A model generated the notes under the pieces. It saw only the letters and a program-made list of their open reading frames with translations. It was not told where the DNA came from and made no database searches. From Bacteroidales bacterium (GTDB lineage: Bacteria > Bacteroidota > Bacteroidia > Bacteroidales > Bacteroidaceae): a stretch of 64,000 nucleotides of DNA. The position numbers and the translations under genes are program-made. Position 1 is the stretch's first letter; each line of letters opens with the position of its first letter. Location: contig JAQXRG010000055.1 in the NCBI GenBank assembly GCA_029218405.1, positions 1 to 64,000 of the forward strand. The letters run 5' to 3'. Of the stretch, positions 8,968 to 17,932 are shown in pieces.

Positions 8968-11241
8968 TTGATTGACCAGACCACCATAGACCGTATCATG
9001 GACGCGGCACAGATTGTAGATGTCGTCTCCGAGTTTGTCACGCTGCGCCGCCGAGGCACCAGCTACATCGGCTTGTGCCCTTTCCACAACGAGAAAACCC
9101 CATCGTTCAGTGTGTCCCCCAGCAAAGGACTCTGCAAGTGTTTCAGCTGCGGCAAGGGAGGCAACGTGGTCCATTTCATCATGGAGCACGAACAGCTCTC
9201 CTATTACGAGGCGCTGAAATGGCTGGCCAAGAAGTACAACATCGAGGTGAAGGAACGCGAACTGACCGAGGAAGAGAAGCAAGCCCACAACCTACGCGAG
9301 AGCCTGTTTGTCGTCAACCAGTTCGCCAACGACTATTTCCGTCATACCTTGTACAATACCCTCGACGGACAACGCATCGGCATGACCTACCTGCGGGGAC
9401 GCGGTTTCCGGGATGACATCATCCAGAAGTTCCAGCTGGGCTACAGCACCGACCAACGCGATGCCCTGGCACGTACCGCCCTCCAGAAAGGATACCAGGA
9501 AGACTATCTGCTGAAGACAGGGATCTGCTACCGAAAGGAAGACGGAAGCCTGCGCGACCGGTTCTGGGGACGAGTCATCTTCCCGGTCCACACCCTCTCG
9601 GGAAAAGTGGTCGCTTTCGGCGGACGAGTGCTGAACGCGGCGACCAAGAACGTGCAGATGAAGTACGTCAACTCGCCGGAGAGCGAGATTTACCACAAGA
9701 GCCGCGAGCTGTACGGCATCTTCTTCGCCAAGCAGGCCATCATGCGGCAGGACCGCTGCTTCCTGGTAGAAGGATATACCGACGTGATTTCCATGCACCA
9801 AAGCGGCATCGAGAACGTGGTCGCCTCGTCGGGAACCGCCCTGACCCCCGAACAGATACGGCTCATCCACCGTTTCACCAACAACATCACTGTGCTCTAC
9901 GACGGCGATGGAGCCGGCATCAAGGCCAGCATCCGAGGCATTGACATGCTCCTGGAGGAAGGCATGAACGTGAAGGTCTGCCTGTTGCCCGACGGCGATG
10001 ACCCGGACAGCTTCGCTCGGAAGCACAACGCCACGGACTACCAGGCGTACATCAACACGCACGAAGTGGACTTCATCCGCTTCAAGTCGCAGCTCCTGCT
10101 GGAGGAAACCGGGAAAGACCCCATCAAACGTGCGTCGCTCATCAGCAGCATCGTGAAAAGCATTTCCGTCATCCCCGACAGTATCGTGCGTTCGGTGTAC
10201 ATCCGAGAATGCAGCCAGCAGCTGGCCATCGAAGAGAAAGTGCTGGTGGAGGCTACGGCCAAGCTGATTGAGCAGGCCCGCGAGAACCGGTTCAAGGAAC
10301 GCCAACGCCGCGAACAGCAGGAAGCCCGGAAGCTCCGGCAGACCGCAGCAGGGACAACAACCACAGGGACGACATTCCAGCCGGCAGCCGGCACCTCGGC
10401 AACCGGCCCCACAGGCGCAGCCGTCTCAGGTACCTTCTTGCCTCCGGAAGCCTCCGCTCCGGGAACCTCGTTCCCTCCGGAAGCCTCCGACCCAGGAGCA
10501 CCTTTTCCACTGACAGCCGCCGTCCCGGGAGCACCGTACCCGTCGGAAATCCCTGCCGCCATCGGCCCCGGACTGCCGGACGTACCCCCTCCCGACTTCC
10601 CGCCAGAAGCCACGAGCACTCCTCCCGCCGACGTGGATGAGTATTACAGCTCCTTCATTCCCCAACAGGGGAACGAGGAAAAAGTGTTCTATGCCAAAGA
10701 AGAGGAACTGGTACGGATGATTATCCGCTACGGAGAAAAAATTGTCTGTTACATGGAGACTGAAGAAGGAGAGCAACTGCCCCTGACTGTCATCCAATAC
10801 ATCTCTATGGGACTGAAAGAGGACGGACTGCAGTTTCACGATGCCCTGCACCGGCAACTCCTGAAAGAGGCTGAGCAACATGCGTCCGACCCCCTTTTCG
10901 TGGCCGAGCGCTACTTTATCCAGCATCCCGACCCGGCCATCAGCAGCCTGTCCGCCAACCTGGCGAACGAACGCTACCAGCTCAGCAAGTACCACTCGAA
11001 AGCCCAGAAGATTATCACCGATGAGGAACGGCTGCACGAACTGGTGCCCCGACTGCTGACCGACTTCAAGATGTCCATCGTAGATGAGGAGCTGAAGCAC
11101 ATCCTCCAAGCCTTGGGCGACCCGGCCGTTGCCGGCGACCCCCAGCGTTGCACAGAGGCGATGCAACGCTACAAAGACCTGCACGCCACGCAGAGCCTGT
11201 TGGCGCAACAGGCCGGCGACCGCGTGGTGCTGAAGGTCTGA
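8968..11241 (+). CDS. dnaG: DNA primase
   Basis: IDQTTIDRIMDAAQIVDVVSEFVTLRRRGTSYIGLCPFHNEKTPSFSVSP with CPFH and CFSCGKGG zinc motif, plus Toprim motif (FLVEGYTDVISMHQSGIENVVASSGTALT). Best homology start is TTG at 8968. Confidence 0.92.
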   Translation: MIDQTTIDRIMDAAQIVDVVSEFVTLRRRGTSYIGLCPFHNEKTPSFSVSPSKGLCKCFSCGKGGNVVHFIMEHEQLSYYEALKWLAKKYNIEVKERELTEEEKQAHNLRESLFVVNQFANDYFRHTLYNTLDGQRIGMTYLRGRGFRDDIIQKFQLGYSTDQRDALARTALQKGYQEDYLLKTGICYRKEDGSLRDRFWGRVIFPVHTLSGKVVAFGGRVLNAATKNVQMKYVNSPESEIYHKSRELYGIFFAKQAIMRQDRCFLVEGYTDVISMHQSGIENVVASSGTALTPEQIRLIHRFTNNITVLYDGDGAGIKASIRGIDMLLEEGMNVKVCLLPDGDDPDSFARKHNATDYQAYINTHEVDFIRFKSQLLLEETGKDPIKRASLISSIVKSISVIPDSIVRSVYIRECSQQLAIEEKVLVEATAKLIEQARENRFKERQRREQQEARKLRQTAAGTTTTGTTFQPAAGTSATGPTGAAVSGTFLPPEASAPGTSFPPEASDPGAPFPLTAAVPGAPYPSEIPAAIGPGLPDVPPPDFPPEATSTPPADVDEYYSSFIPQQGNEEKVFYAKEEELVRMIIRYGEKIVCYMETEEGEQLPLTVIQYISMGLKEDGLQFHDALHRQLLKEAEQHASDPLFVAERYFIQHPDPAISSLSANLANERYQLSKYHSKAQKIITDEERLHELVPRLLTDFKMSIVDEELKHILQALGDPAVAGDPQRCTEAMQRYKDLHATQSLLAQQAGDRVVLKV

Positions 11242-11242
11242 G

Positions 11243-11836
11243 TCACCCGTTCCGGCGAATCAGGTTCATGAACTCCTCGCGGGTCTTGGCCTGATTGAAC
11301 GCGCCGGTAAAATCCGAAGTGGTCGTCACGGAGTTCTGTTTCTCCACGCCACGCATCTGCATGCACATGTGCTTGGCCTCGACTACCACCATCACGCCCA
11401 GCGGATGCAGGGTCTCCTGGATGCACTCCTTGATTTGCAGGGTCATCCGCTCTTGCACCTGCAGCCGGTGCGAGAAGATGTCCACCACACGCGCAATCTT
11501 GCTCAATCCGGTGATATAGCCGTCCGGGATATAAGCCACATGCACCTTGCCGTAGAAAGGCAGGATATGATGCTCGCACATCGAGAAGAAGTCAATGTCC
11601 TTCACGATGACCATCTGCCGGTATTCCTCCTTGAACTTCGCGGCATTGAGCACCTCCTTCGGATCCACATCGTATCCACGGGTCAAGGTCAGCATTGCCT
11701 TCGCCACCCGCTCCGGGGTCTTCAGCAATCCTTCGCGTTCAGGATCCTCCCCCAACAACGACAGGATTTCGCGGTAATGCCCCATCAGCTGCTCCACCTT
11801 CTCGGCGGGCCACTGCATCAGATTCGTATCTATCAT
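11243..11836 (-). CDS. folE: GTP cyclohydrolase I
   Basis: [50 protein letters not shown]. Confidence 0.94.
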   Translation of the reverse strand: MIDTNLMQWPAEKVEQLMGHYREILSLLGEDPEREGLLKTPERVAKAMLTLTRGYDVDPKEVLNAAKFKEEYRQMVIVKDIDFFSMCEHHILPFYGKVHVAYIPDGYITGLSKIARVVDIFSHRLQVQERMTLQIKECIQETLHPLGVMVVVEAKHMCMQMRGVEKQNSVTTTSDFTGAFNQAKTREEFMNLIRRNG

Positions 11837-11837
11837 C

Positions 11838-12299
11838 TTATTCCATTGGTATGTTTATATTCTCTCGCACGATGGCGACTTCCTTGAATTTCCCGCTGCC
11901 CTTCAATTGGCGCATCGCGGCATACGCCTCCTCCATCGTCTTGTAATCGCCTACCCTGCACAGCCAACGCGGCGGCAGGAAGTACGTATAGACCGAAACA
12001 GCCGGAAACTCCTTCTTCACTTTATCGGCCACGGCTGTCGCCTCGTTACGGGCCGCACGCGAGTTGTTGCCCGCATACACCTGTACACGGTAGCCCTTCG
12101 CCTTCAGCTGGTTCTGCCCTTCCGTCTCCGCCGATGCCTGGTAACGTCGGCCTATCAGTGCGGCAATCTCCGCGCTCTGGTGGACCGTCACTTCCCCCTG
12201 GCCGATACGGCGGGTCTGCAGGTCATCCACAATGGTCTGCGCGTCCAGCGCGCCGGCGGCCGCCACCAGCATTATTCCTGCCAACAAATACTTTCTCAT
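11838..12299 (-). CDS. SPOR-domain secreted protein
   Basis: Signal peptide, then [18 protein letters not shown]...[22 protein letters not shown] (SPOR). Confidence 0.85.
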   Translation of the reverse strand: MRKYLLAGIMLVAAAGALDAQTIVDDLQTRRIGQGEVTVHQSAEIAALIGRRYQASAETEGQNQLKAKGYRVQVYAGNNSRAARNEATAVADKVKKEFPAVSVYTYFLPPRWLCRVGDYKTMEEAYAAMRQLKGSGKFKEVAIVRENINIPME

Positions 12300-12312
12300 G
12301 TTCCTTCCTAAA

Positions 12313-12349
12313 AAAACTCAGGAACACAAAGAACGTGCCTTTGTGTTCC
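12313..12349 (-). terminator. Hairpin/terminator between tpiA and the SPOR gene (GGAACACAAAG / CTTTGTGTTCC)
   Basis: Perfect 11-bp inverted repeat (12321-12331 / 12339-12349). T-rich on the minus strand after it. Confidence 0.6.
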
Positions 12350-12366
12350 CTTGTCATTACTTCCGA

Positions 12367-13122
12367 TTAGTTAAAAGCGTCGATGATGCCCTTGAAATCA
12401 GCCACCTTCAGTGCGGCGCCACCGATCAGGCCACCGTCAACATCGGGGTTAGCGAACAGTTCCTTCGCATTCGAAGGCTTGCAGCTGCCACCATACAGGA
12501 TGGAGGTGTTGTCGGCCACTTCCTGGCCATACTTGGCAGCCACCAACGAGCGGATGTGCGCGTGGATTTCCTGTGCCTGAGCGGGAGTAGCGGTCTTACC
12601 GGTACCGATGGCCCAAACCGGCTCGTAAGCCAGGATTACCTTACCGAAGTCCTCTGCTGAGAGCGAGAAGACAGAAGCCAGCTGAGCTTCCACCACTTCG
12701 TTCTGCTTGTTGGCTTCGCGCTCTTCCAGCACTTCGCCGATGCAGAAGATGGGCTTCAGGTTGTTGGCCAATGCCAGCTTCACCTTTTCTTCCAGGATTT
12801 CAACAGTTTCGTGGTAGTAAGCACGACGTTCAGAGTGACCCAGGATAACGTACTGAGCCCCTGTAGAAGCTACCATGGCTGCAGAAACCTCACCCGTATA
12901 TGCGCCCGATACCTTGTCGGCACAGTTCTCGGCACCTACACCAATGATGGCACTGTCCACGATAGGAGTAACAGAAGCCAGGTGGATAAACGGAGTGCAG
13001 ATGATAACGTCGCAGTTGGGTTTCTCTGCGGTCAGTGCCTCGTTCAATTCTTTCGCCAAAGCGATACCTTCTTGCAGGGTCTTGTTCATTTTCCAGTTAC
13101 CTGCTACAATGTTCTTTCTCAT
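12367..13122 (-). CDS. tpiA: Triosephosphate isomerase
   Basis: [19 protein letters not shown]...[15 protein letters not shown]...[15 protein letters not shown]. Confidence 0.96.
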   Translation of the reverse strand: MRKNIVAGNWKMNKTLQEGIALAKELNEALTAEKPNCDVIICTPFIHLASVTPIVDSAIIGVGAENCADKVSGAYTGEVSAAMVASTGAQYVILGHSERRAYYHETVEILEEKVKLALANNLKPIFCIGEVLEEREANKQNEVVEAQLASVFSLSAEDFGKVILAYEPVWAIGTGKTATPAQAQEIHAHIRSLVAAKYGQEVADNTSILYGGSCKPSNAKELFANPDVDGGLIGGAALKVADFKGIIDAFN

Positions 13123-13142
13123 TTTGTTATATCATTAAAGGG

Positions 13143-14471
13143 TTAATGTTGTTCATTCTCAGTCTCTTGTCGGTCCTTCTGCCCACGTTGTCCCTTCCGC
13201 CGCTCCTTGCGTCCCAGCCAGGCCAGGTCGGCCAGCGAGAACATGACCAGCGGACCGAAGAACCACCCCAGCACCTCGCCGATTTTGCGGCTCACGCTCT
13301 TCCGGTTCACCTGCCCCAACGGCAGTTCGTCCAAGGGAGCGCTCAGCTGGAACTCGTCGGGGAAGTTGTTCACACTCCATTTGTTGAGCACTACCCCGCG
13401 CTGCAGCAAGACCAGTCCCGGATGCGAACGGACCATGGACTTCAGGGTCACGTCCTCCATCCATGCAAAGGGGTATTCCGCCCCCGTGTTCTCCTGCCAG
13501 TCGATGACGGCCTGACCCGACGAGGCCGTCACACACAAGAACCGGTAGCCATGCTCCACGCAGTAGTCATAGACCTCGTTCTGCAGATCCATCCCACTGT
13601 CGTCCGCCATTTGCAGGTAAGGAGCCACCAGCAGGAACGTATAATTCCCGTCCGCCAGCACTTCTTCGGACACTTCCGTCCCATCCTCCTGCAAAGTTAT
13701 TGAAAAATCACGAATCGGAGGCTCATATCCGGGCTCTTTTTCGATAGTTTTTGCTTCCACAAAGTGCCAGGTGGAGTCCGAAGGGTAATTATCGACGGTA
13801 AACTCCTCCTGCTGGCCGTCCTTTTCGCAGACATACACCGTTTCCAGCACCGAGAGCTTCTCGCCTTCGGGCACCTCCATCCCCTTGCGGATGTCCGCAC
13901 CGATGGCGAACGGGCTGAAGTCAAAGACAGGCAGCTCGCGCAGACAGTACAAGGAAAAGAAGATGATAAAGACAATGCCGTACAAGGCAATCAGCCAATC
14001 GACCTTATAAGTGACCAGCTTGAACAGCCACCGCTGCCCCCTGTGCACCACCAGGACAGCCGCCAGCAACACCACGTTCTTGAAAAAAGTCTCCCAGTTG
14101 GTCAGTACCACCGCATCGCCGAAACAGCCACAGTCCGAGATGGGATTGGCCACGGCCAACCAAAGGGTCAGCGGAGTCATCACCGCCATGAACAGCACCG
14201 ACAGCGAAGCGGTCGTCGCACGGCGGATGCCAAAAAACAAGGACAGTCCCAGCGAGAACTCGAAGACGGCCAAGGCCAGCCCCGCCAAAAACGGATAGGC
14301 CATCGGAAGCGACTCCACGCCCAGGGCCACTAAGTAATCCTGCAGCTTGTAATACGTGCCCCAAGGGTCGTTGGCCTTGACAAACCCTGAAGCGATGAAC
14401 ACCGCCCCTACCAAGAAGCGGCACAGGTTCACCCCTACCTTCCGGACGGTATGTACATAGCTATTCTCCAA
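13143..14471 (-). CDS. DoxX-like multi-TM protein (BT_3928-type)
   Basis: N-terminal DoxX-like TM region (LCRFLVGAVFIASGFVKANDPWGTYYKLQDYL...SDCGCFGDAVVLTNWETFFKN) with a C-terminal thioredoxin-like region. Located next to tpiA. Confidence 0.75.
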   Translation of the reverse strand: MENSYVHTVRKVGVNLCRFLVGAVFIASGFVKANDPWGTYYKLQDYLVALGVESLPMAYPFLAGLALAVFEFSLGLSLFFGIRRATTASLSVLFMAVMTPLTLWLAVANPISDCGCFGDAVVLTNWETFFKNVVLLAAVLVVHRGQRWLFKLVTYKVDWLIALYGIVFIIFFSLYCLRELPVFDFSPFAIGADIRKGMEVPEGEKLSVLETVYVCEKDGQQEEFTVDNYPSDSTWHFVEAKTIEKEPGYEPPIRDFSITLQEDGTEVSEEVLADGNYTFLLVAPYLQMADDSGMDLQNEVYDYCVEHGYRFLCVTASSGQAVIDWQENTGAEYPFAWMEDVTLKSMVRSHPGLVLLQRGVVLNKWSVNNFPDEFQLSAPLDELPLGQVNRKSVSRKIGEVLGWFFGPLVMFSLADLAWLGRKERRKGQRGQKDRQETENEQH

Positions 14472-15000
14472 ATTCCAGTTTGATTAGCCCGAACACCGCA
14501 TAGTTCATCATATCCATATAGTTGGCGTCAACCCCTTCAGACACCAACGTGGCACCGCTCAGTGCCTCAATCTGCTTGGTCCGGTAAATTTTCATCAGAA
14601 TCAAGTCAGTATAGGAAGAGGGGCGCATGCTCCGCCACGCCTCCCCATAGTCATGGTTCTTCGCCAGCATCAGTTCCAGCGCCTTGTGCGCCTGCTCATC
14701 GTACAGGTCAAGCGCCTGCTGCTCGGTCAGGTCATCCCTGTCGGAATAGCCCAATTTCAGTTGAATCAGCCCGATGATGCTGTAGTTGACAATCGCTATC
14801 CACTCCGGCCGAACCCCTTCATCCACCAGTGCCACCCCCGTCGTCTCGATGCTACGGATACGGTTGGCCTTGATGAAAATCTGGTCGGTGACCGATGTAG
14901 GACGCAGGATGCGCCACGCCGCCCCGTAGTCGTGCAGTTTCTTGGCGTACAAGTCCCGGCACAGCGCGACCACCTGTTCGAATTGCTGCCTCGTATCCAT
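14461..15000 (-). CDS. DUF1599-type protein with two tandem domain copies
   Basis: Internal duplication: AKKLHDYGAAWRILRPTSVTDQIFIKANRIRSIE / AKNHDYGEAWRSMRPSSYTDLILMKIYRTKQIE. Confidence 0.75.
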   Translation of the reverse strand: MDTRQQFEQVVALCRDLYAKKLHDYGAAWRILRPTSVTDQIFIKANRIRSIETTGVALVDEGVRPEWIAIVNYSIIGLIQLKLGYSDRDDLTEQQALDLYDEQAHKALELMLAKNHDYGEAWRSMRPSSYTDLILMKIYRTKQIEALSGATLVSEGVDANYMDMMNYAVFGLIKLEFGE

Positions 15001-15010
15001 CGTCTTCTTC

Positions 15011-15934
15011 TTATGAACACTTCAGCACCTGTCCGATGCGCAGGGTGGTGGTCCGTTTGATACCGTTCAGGCGGCACAGACGGTCGATGGAGATACGGTA
15101 CTTGCGCGAGATGCTTCCCAGCGTGTCCCCTTTCTTGATCTTGTGGTAACGGATGGCCGATTCGTCCGCCTCTTCCGCCACTGCGGCCACCGCCCCTTTC
15201 TTGCCCGAGCGGACAGCCGCCAAGGCACGTGTGCGCTGGTTGGCGTAGCGGTTGGCCCCGCGGATGAACAGATAGCTGTCGGCCACAATATCCTGGTTCG
15301 GGAAGTCAAAGATAAATTCAGGATTGATGACCTCACCGAGGAAGCGGGTCTCGAAGTGCAGGTGTGAGCCTGTGGAACGACCCGTGTTCCCGCCCAAGCC
15401 GATGGGATCGCCCGCCTTGACGTATTCGTCCTCCTTCACAATCTGTTTCGAGAGGTGTCCATAGACGGTCTCCAGTCCGTTGTCGTGGCGGATGACCACA
15501 TACTTTCCATAGCCCCTGCGCTCGTACTTCACCATGCGCACCCGTCCATCGAAGGCCGCGCGGATGGTGTCACCGATATAGACCTTGATGTCCAGTCCGT
15601 TGTGCATCCGTCGCCAGCGTGGACCGCATTTCGAGGTAATCTTTGTCTGGTGAGTAGGCATATAGAAGCCCGTGAGGTCGATGCGGAAACTGTCGGGGAC
15701 ACTTACCGTATTCCCGTACGCATGCACACGGTCATTGTTCCAATTGGGATAAAGGCTGTACGCCGGATAGACCGACTGTTCCACTTTAATCTGGCGAATC
15801 AGCGCCAGCGAGTCAACCGCCTTGAGCTTTCTGTCGATGGGAGCCTGACGGGCCAGCAAATCCTGTCCCGACACCTGGACACTGACCAGCGCCAAGGCGG
15901 CCATCGCAACTGTACGAATACGTTTTAAAATCAT
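15011..15934 (-). CDS. M23-family peptidoglycan metallopeptidase with C-terminal LysM
   Basis: SKCGPRWRRMHNGLDIKVYIGDTIRAAFDGRV...GSHLHFETRF, and LysM YHKIKKGDTLGSISRKYRISIDRLCRLNGI. Confidence 0.9.
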   Translation of the reverse strand: MILKRIRTVAMAALALVSVQVSGQDLLARQAPIDRKLKAVDSLALIRQIKVEQSVYPAYSLYPNWNNDRVHAYGNTVSVPDSFRIDLTGFYMPTHQTKITSKCGPRWRRMHNGLDIKVYIGDTIRAAFDGRVRMVKYERRGYGKYVVIRHDNGLETVYGHLSKQIVKEDEYVKAGDPIGLGGNTGRSTGSHLHFETRFLGEVINPEFIFDFPNQDIVADSYLFIRGANRYANQRTRALAAVRSGKKGAVAAVAEEADESAIRYHKIKKGDTLGSISRKYRISIDRLCRLNGIKRTTTLRIGQVLKCS

Positions 15935-16078
15935 TCTGTTCTCTATCTTTTTTTGGGGAAGGTATTGCTACCTGTCAGCATTCACTATACATTCATTCAA
16001 GCGCGTTGTCCCCTTCCGGCATCCTCCGGACAGCCCCAGCCAACTCGGCTCCGCACGGGGTACGGAACAAACACGTTT

Positions 16079-16109
16079 CAAAGATAAACATTTTCAGAGA
16101 AACGGCAAA
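16079..16109 (-). promoter_or_regulatory. Promoter of the M23 peptidase gene (TTTG-N19-TATCTTTG) implying a roughly 138-nt 5' UTR
   Basis: Minus strand TTTG at 16109-16106, spacer 19, TATCTTTG at 16086-16079. Confidence 0.5.
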
Positions 16110-16215
16110 ACCCGGTTAACTATTTTTCAAGTAAAATTTGTAAGATACCTTATTTGTATTGTATTTACACCGAAGTTTTATGTTGTACAACATACATTCC
16201 TTCCGAACATACCGG

Positions 16216-16863
16216 TCATTCCCCGCCTTCCCGTCGGAACTTCCCGTCCTTCCAGCTGTAGGCCACCGGCACTTTGCGCACATAGTTCCGGAGTTGCTCC
16301 CCCTTCTCCTTCTCCATATAATCGGGCGTCGTATAGACGAACGACAGCGAGTCGGAAGTCGCCGACAGCGAAGCCTTCATCAGCAGCATGTCTGCCTCCC
16401 GCCGGAGGTTCCTCATCGCATCGGTCTCCGCCTGCACAGTAGTAGGATAGAAGTCGTCCTCGACCGGGAGCGACACGAAGTCGGCCGTCGGCAGCGATTC
16501 CCAGCGCACCGAATAAAAGGCCACCCGGCTGTCAGCCACAGGTGCCTGGCAGGTATGAACCACACAGATGACATTCACTGAATCGTTCACCGGCAGCAGC
16601 TTCATCTCGACGGTGCTCATCGCCGTCTCTTTCAGCAACAAGTAGTTGTCCGTCAGCCGCAGCATCTCGGCCTTTCCTCCGAAACGGTCCTTCACTTCCG
16701 CCTTCATGCCGCCCTCCAGGAAGTCACCGAAATCCTCCCGGTTCACCTTGGTCAGCAACGGCGCCAGCGAATCGGGCATATTCACGAACAAGTTTTTCAG
16801 CTCCTGCGCCCTGACGGCAACTCCCGCCAGCAGCGCCACACACACTACAAGATATCTTTTCAT
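16216..16863 (-). CDS. DUF3256-type exported protein
   Basis: Signal peptide MKRYLVVCVALLAGVAVRAQ, then LKNLFVNMPDSLAPLLTKVNREDFGDF. Confidence 0.65.
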   Translation of the reverse strand: MKRYLVVCVALLAGVAVRAQELKNLFVNMPDSLAPLLTKVNREDFGDFLEGGMKAEVKDRFGGKAEMLRLTDNYLLLKETAMSTVEMKLLPVNDSVNVICVVHTCQAPVADSRVAFYSVRWESLPTADFVSLPVEDDFYPTTVQAETDAMRNLRREADMLLMKASLSATSDSLSFVYTTPDYMEKEKGEQLRNYVRKVPVAYSWKDGKFRREGGE

Positions 16864-17038
16864 CGTTCCAGTTACCATTTATGAGTTGCGAAGATACTAC
16901 AAGCCCGCTAACCTCCCAACAAAAAAAGGAGTTTTTAACGTCTTCACGGCACGTTTCGACGAAAGAAACCGTCCGATTGTTGTCTGAAAGCCAAAAAACC
17001 TTTACCTTTGCCGCATCAACCGATAATAATTGAGACGA

Positions 17039-17767
17039 ATGTTTACGCTGTTTCTTGGGGTACTCCTACTGACCATCGCCGCCAGCTTCATCCAGCGGGT
17101 AAGCGGCTTCGGGTTCGGCATCTTCGTGATGATGTTCTTCCCGTTTTTCCTGCCCACGTATGGCGAGTCGGTCATGCTGTCGGGACTGCTGGCAGGCACT
17201 ACCGCCCTGCTGGTCGCCCTCCGCCACCGCCAGGACATCCGCTGGGACGTGATGGGATGGGTAACGCTGCTCAACTTGTCGGTGTCTGCCGTATCCGTCG
17301 CCTACATGGCCTCCTGGAGCAACGAGCTGCTAAAACGTTGTCTCGGCGGCTTCCTCATCCTCATCGGCCTCTATTTCCTGTTCGGATCCGGACTGTCCCG
17401 CCTGAGCTTCCGGTCGAGGACATCGCAGTGCCTCGTCGGAGCCGTTAGCGGCCTCATGGGCGGCATGTTCGCCATGCCGGGTCCTGCGGTCGTTATCTTC
17501 TGCATCCGCTCCCTCCCCGACAAGCGGCAGTACATGGCCACCATGCAGGCCTTCTCGGTGGTCTTCAACGTGTTCTACACCTTTGTCCGTGCCCGGGCCG
17601 GCTTCTGGTCCGACCTCACCCTTCCCCTGTGGGGCATCGGCCTGCTGGGGGTCGTGGCCGGTTCATGGGTCGGCGCCCGCTGCTTCGAGCGCATCAGCTC
17701 CGCCAGCCTGAAACGGATGGTGTATCTCCTGATGCTGGCCAGCGGGGCGGTGGCCTTAGTGGGATAA
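17039..17767 (+). CDS. TauE/SafE (TSUP) family membrane permease
   Basis: Repeated TM segments with IAASFIQRVSGFGFGIFVMMFFPFFLP and GAVSGLMGGMFAMPGPAVVIF. Confidence 0.85.
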   Translation: MFTLFLGVLLLTIAASFIQRVSGFGFGIFVMMFFPFFLPTYGESVMLSGLLAGTTALLVALRHRQDIRWDVMGWVTLLNLSVSAVSVAYMASWSNELLKRCLGGFLILIGLYFLFGSGLSRLSFRSRTSQCLVGAVSGLMGGMFAMPGPAVVIFCIRSLPDKRQYMATMQAFSVVFNVFYTFVRARAGFWSDLTLPLWGIGLLGVVAGSWVGARCFERISSASLKRMVYLLMLASGAVALVG

Positions 17768-17801
17768 ATGTCGCCTGTTTCCAACTATTTTTCTTTTTTT
17801 A

Positions 17802-17831
17802 TTGTCAGTTCAGAAAAGTTGTATAACTTTG
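17802..17831 (+). promoter_or_regulatory. Promoter of the susC-like gene (TTG-N19-TAACTTTG)
   Basis: TTG 17802-17804, TAACTTTG 17824-17831. Confidence 0.6.
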
Positions 17832-17932
17832 CATTGGAAGATAAGGAAACGGTTTTCCTTCTGCTGCTCCTGTAAGAGCCGTAGGGAAACTTACGCCTTA
17901 CTCCTTTATTAATAATCTTAATACACTTTTTT

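Noticed and set aside
10038-10619. Gly/Pro-rich minus-strand ORF in dnaG
   Set aside because: Only the complement of the Pro/Ala-rich primase linker.
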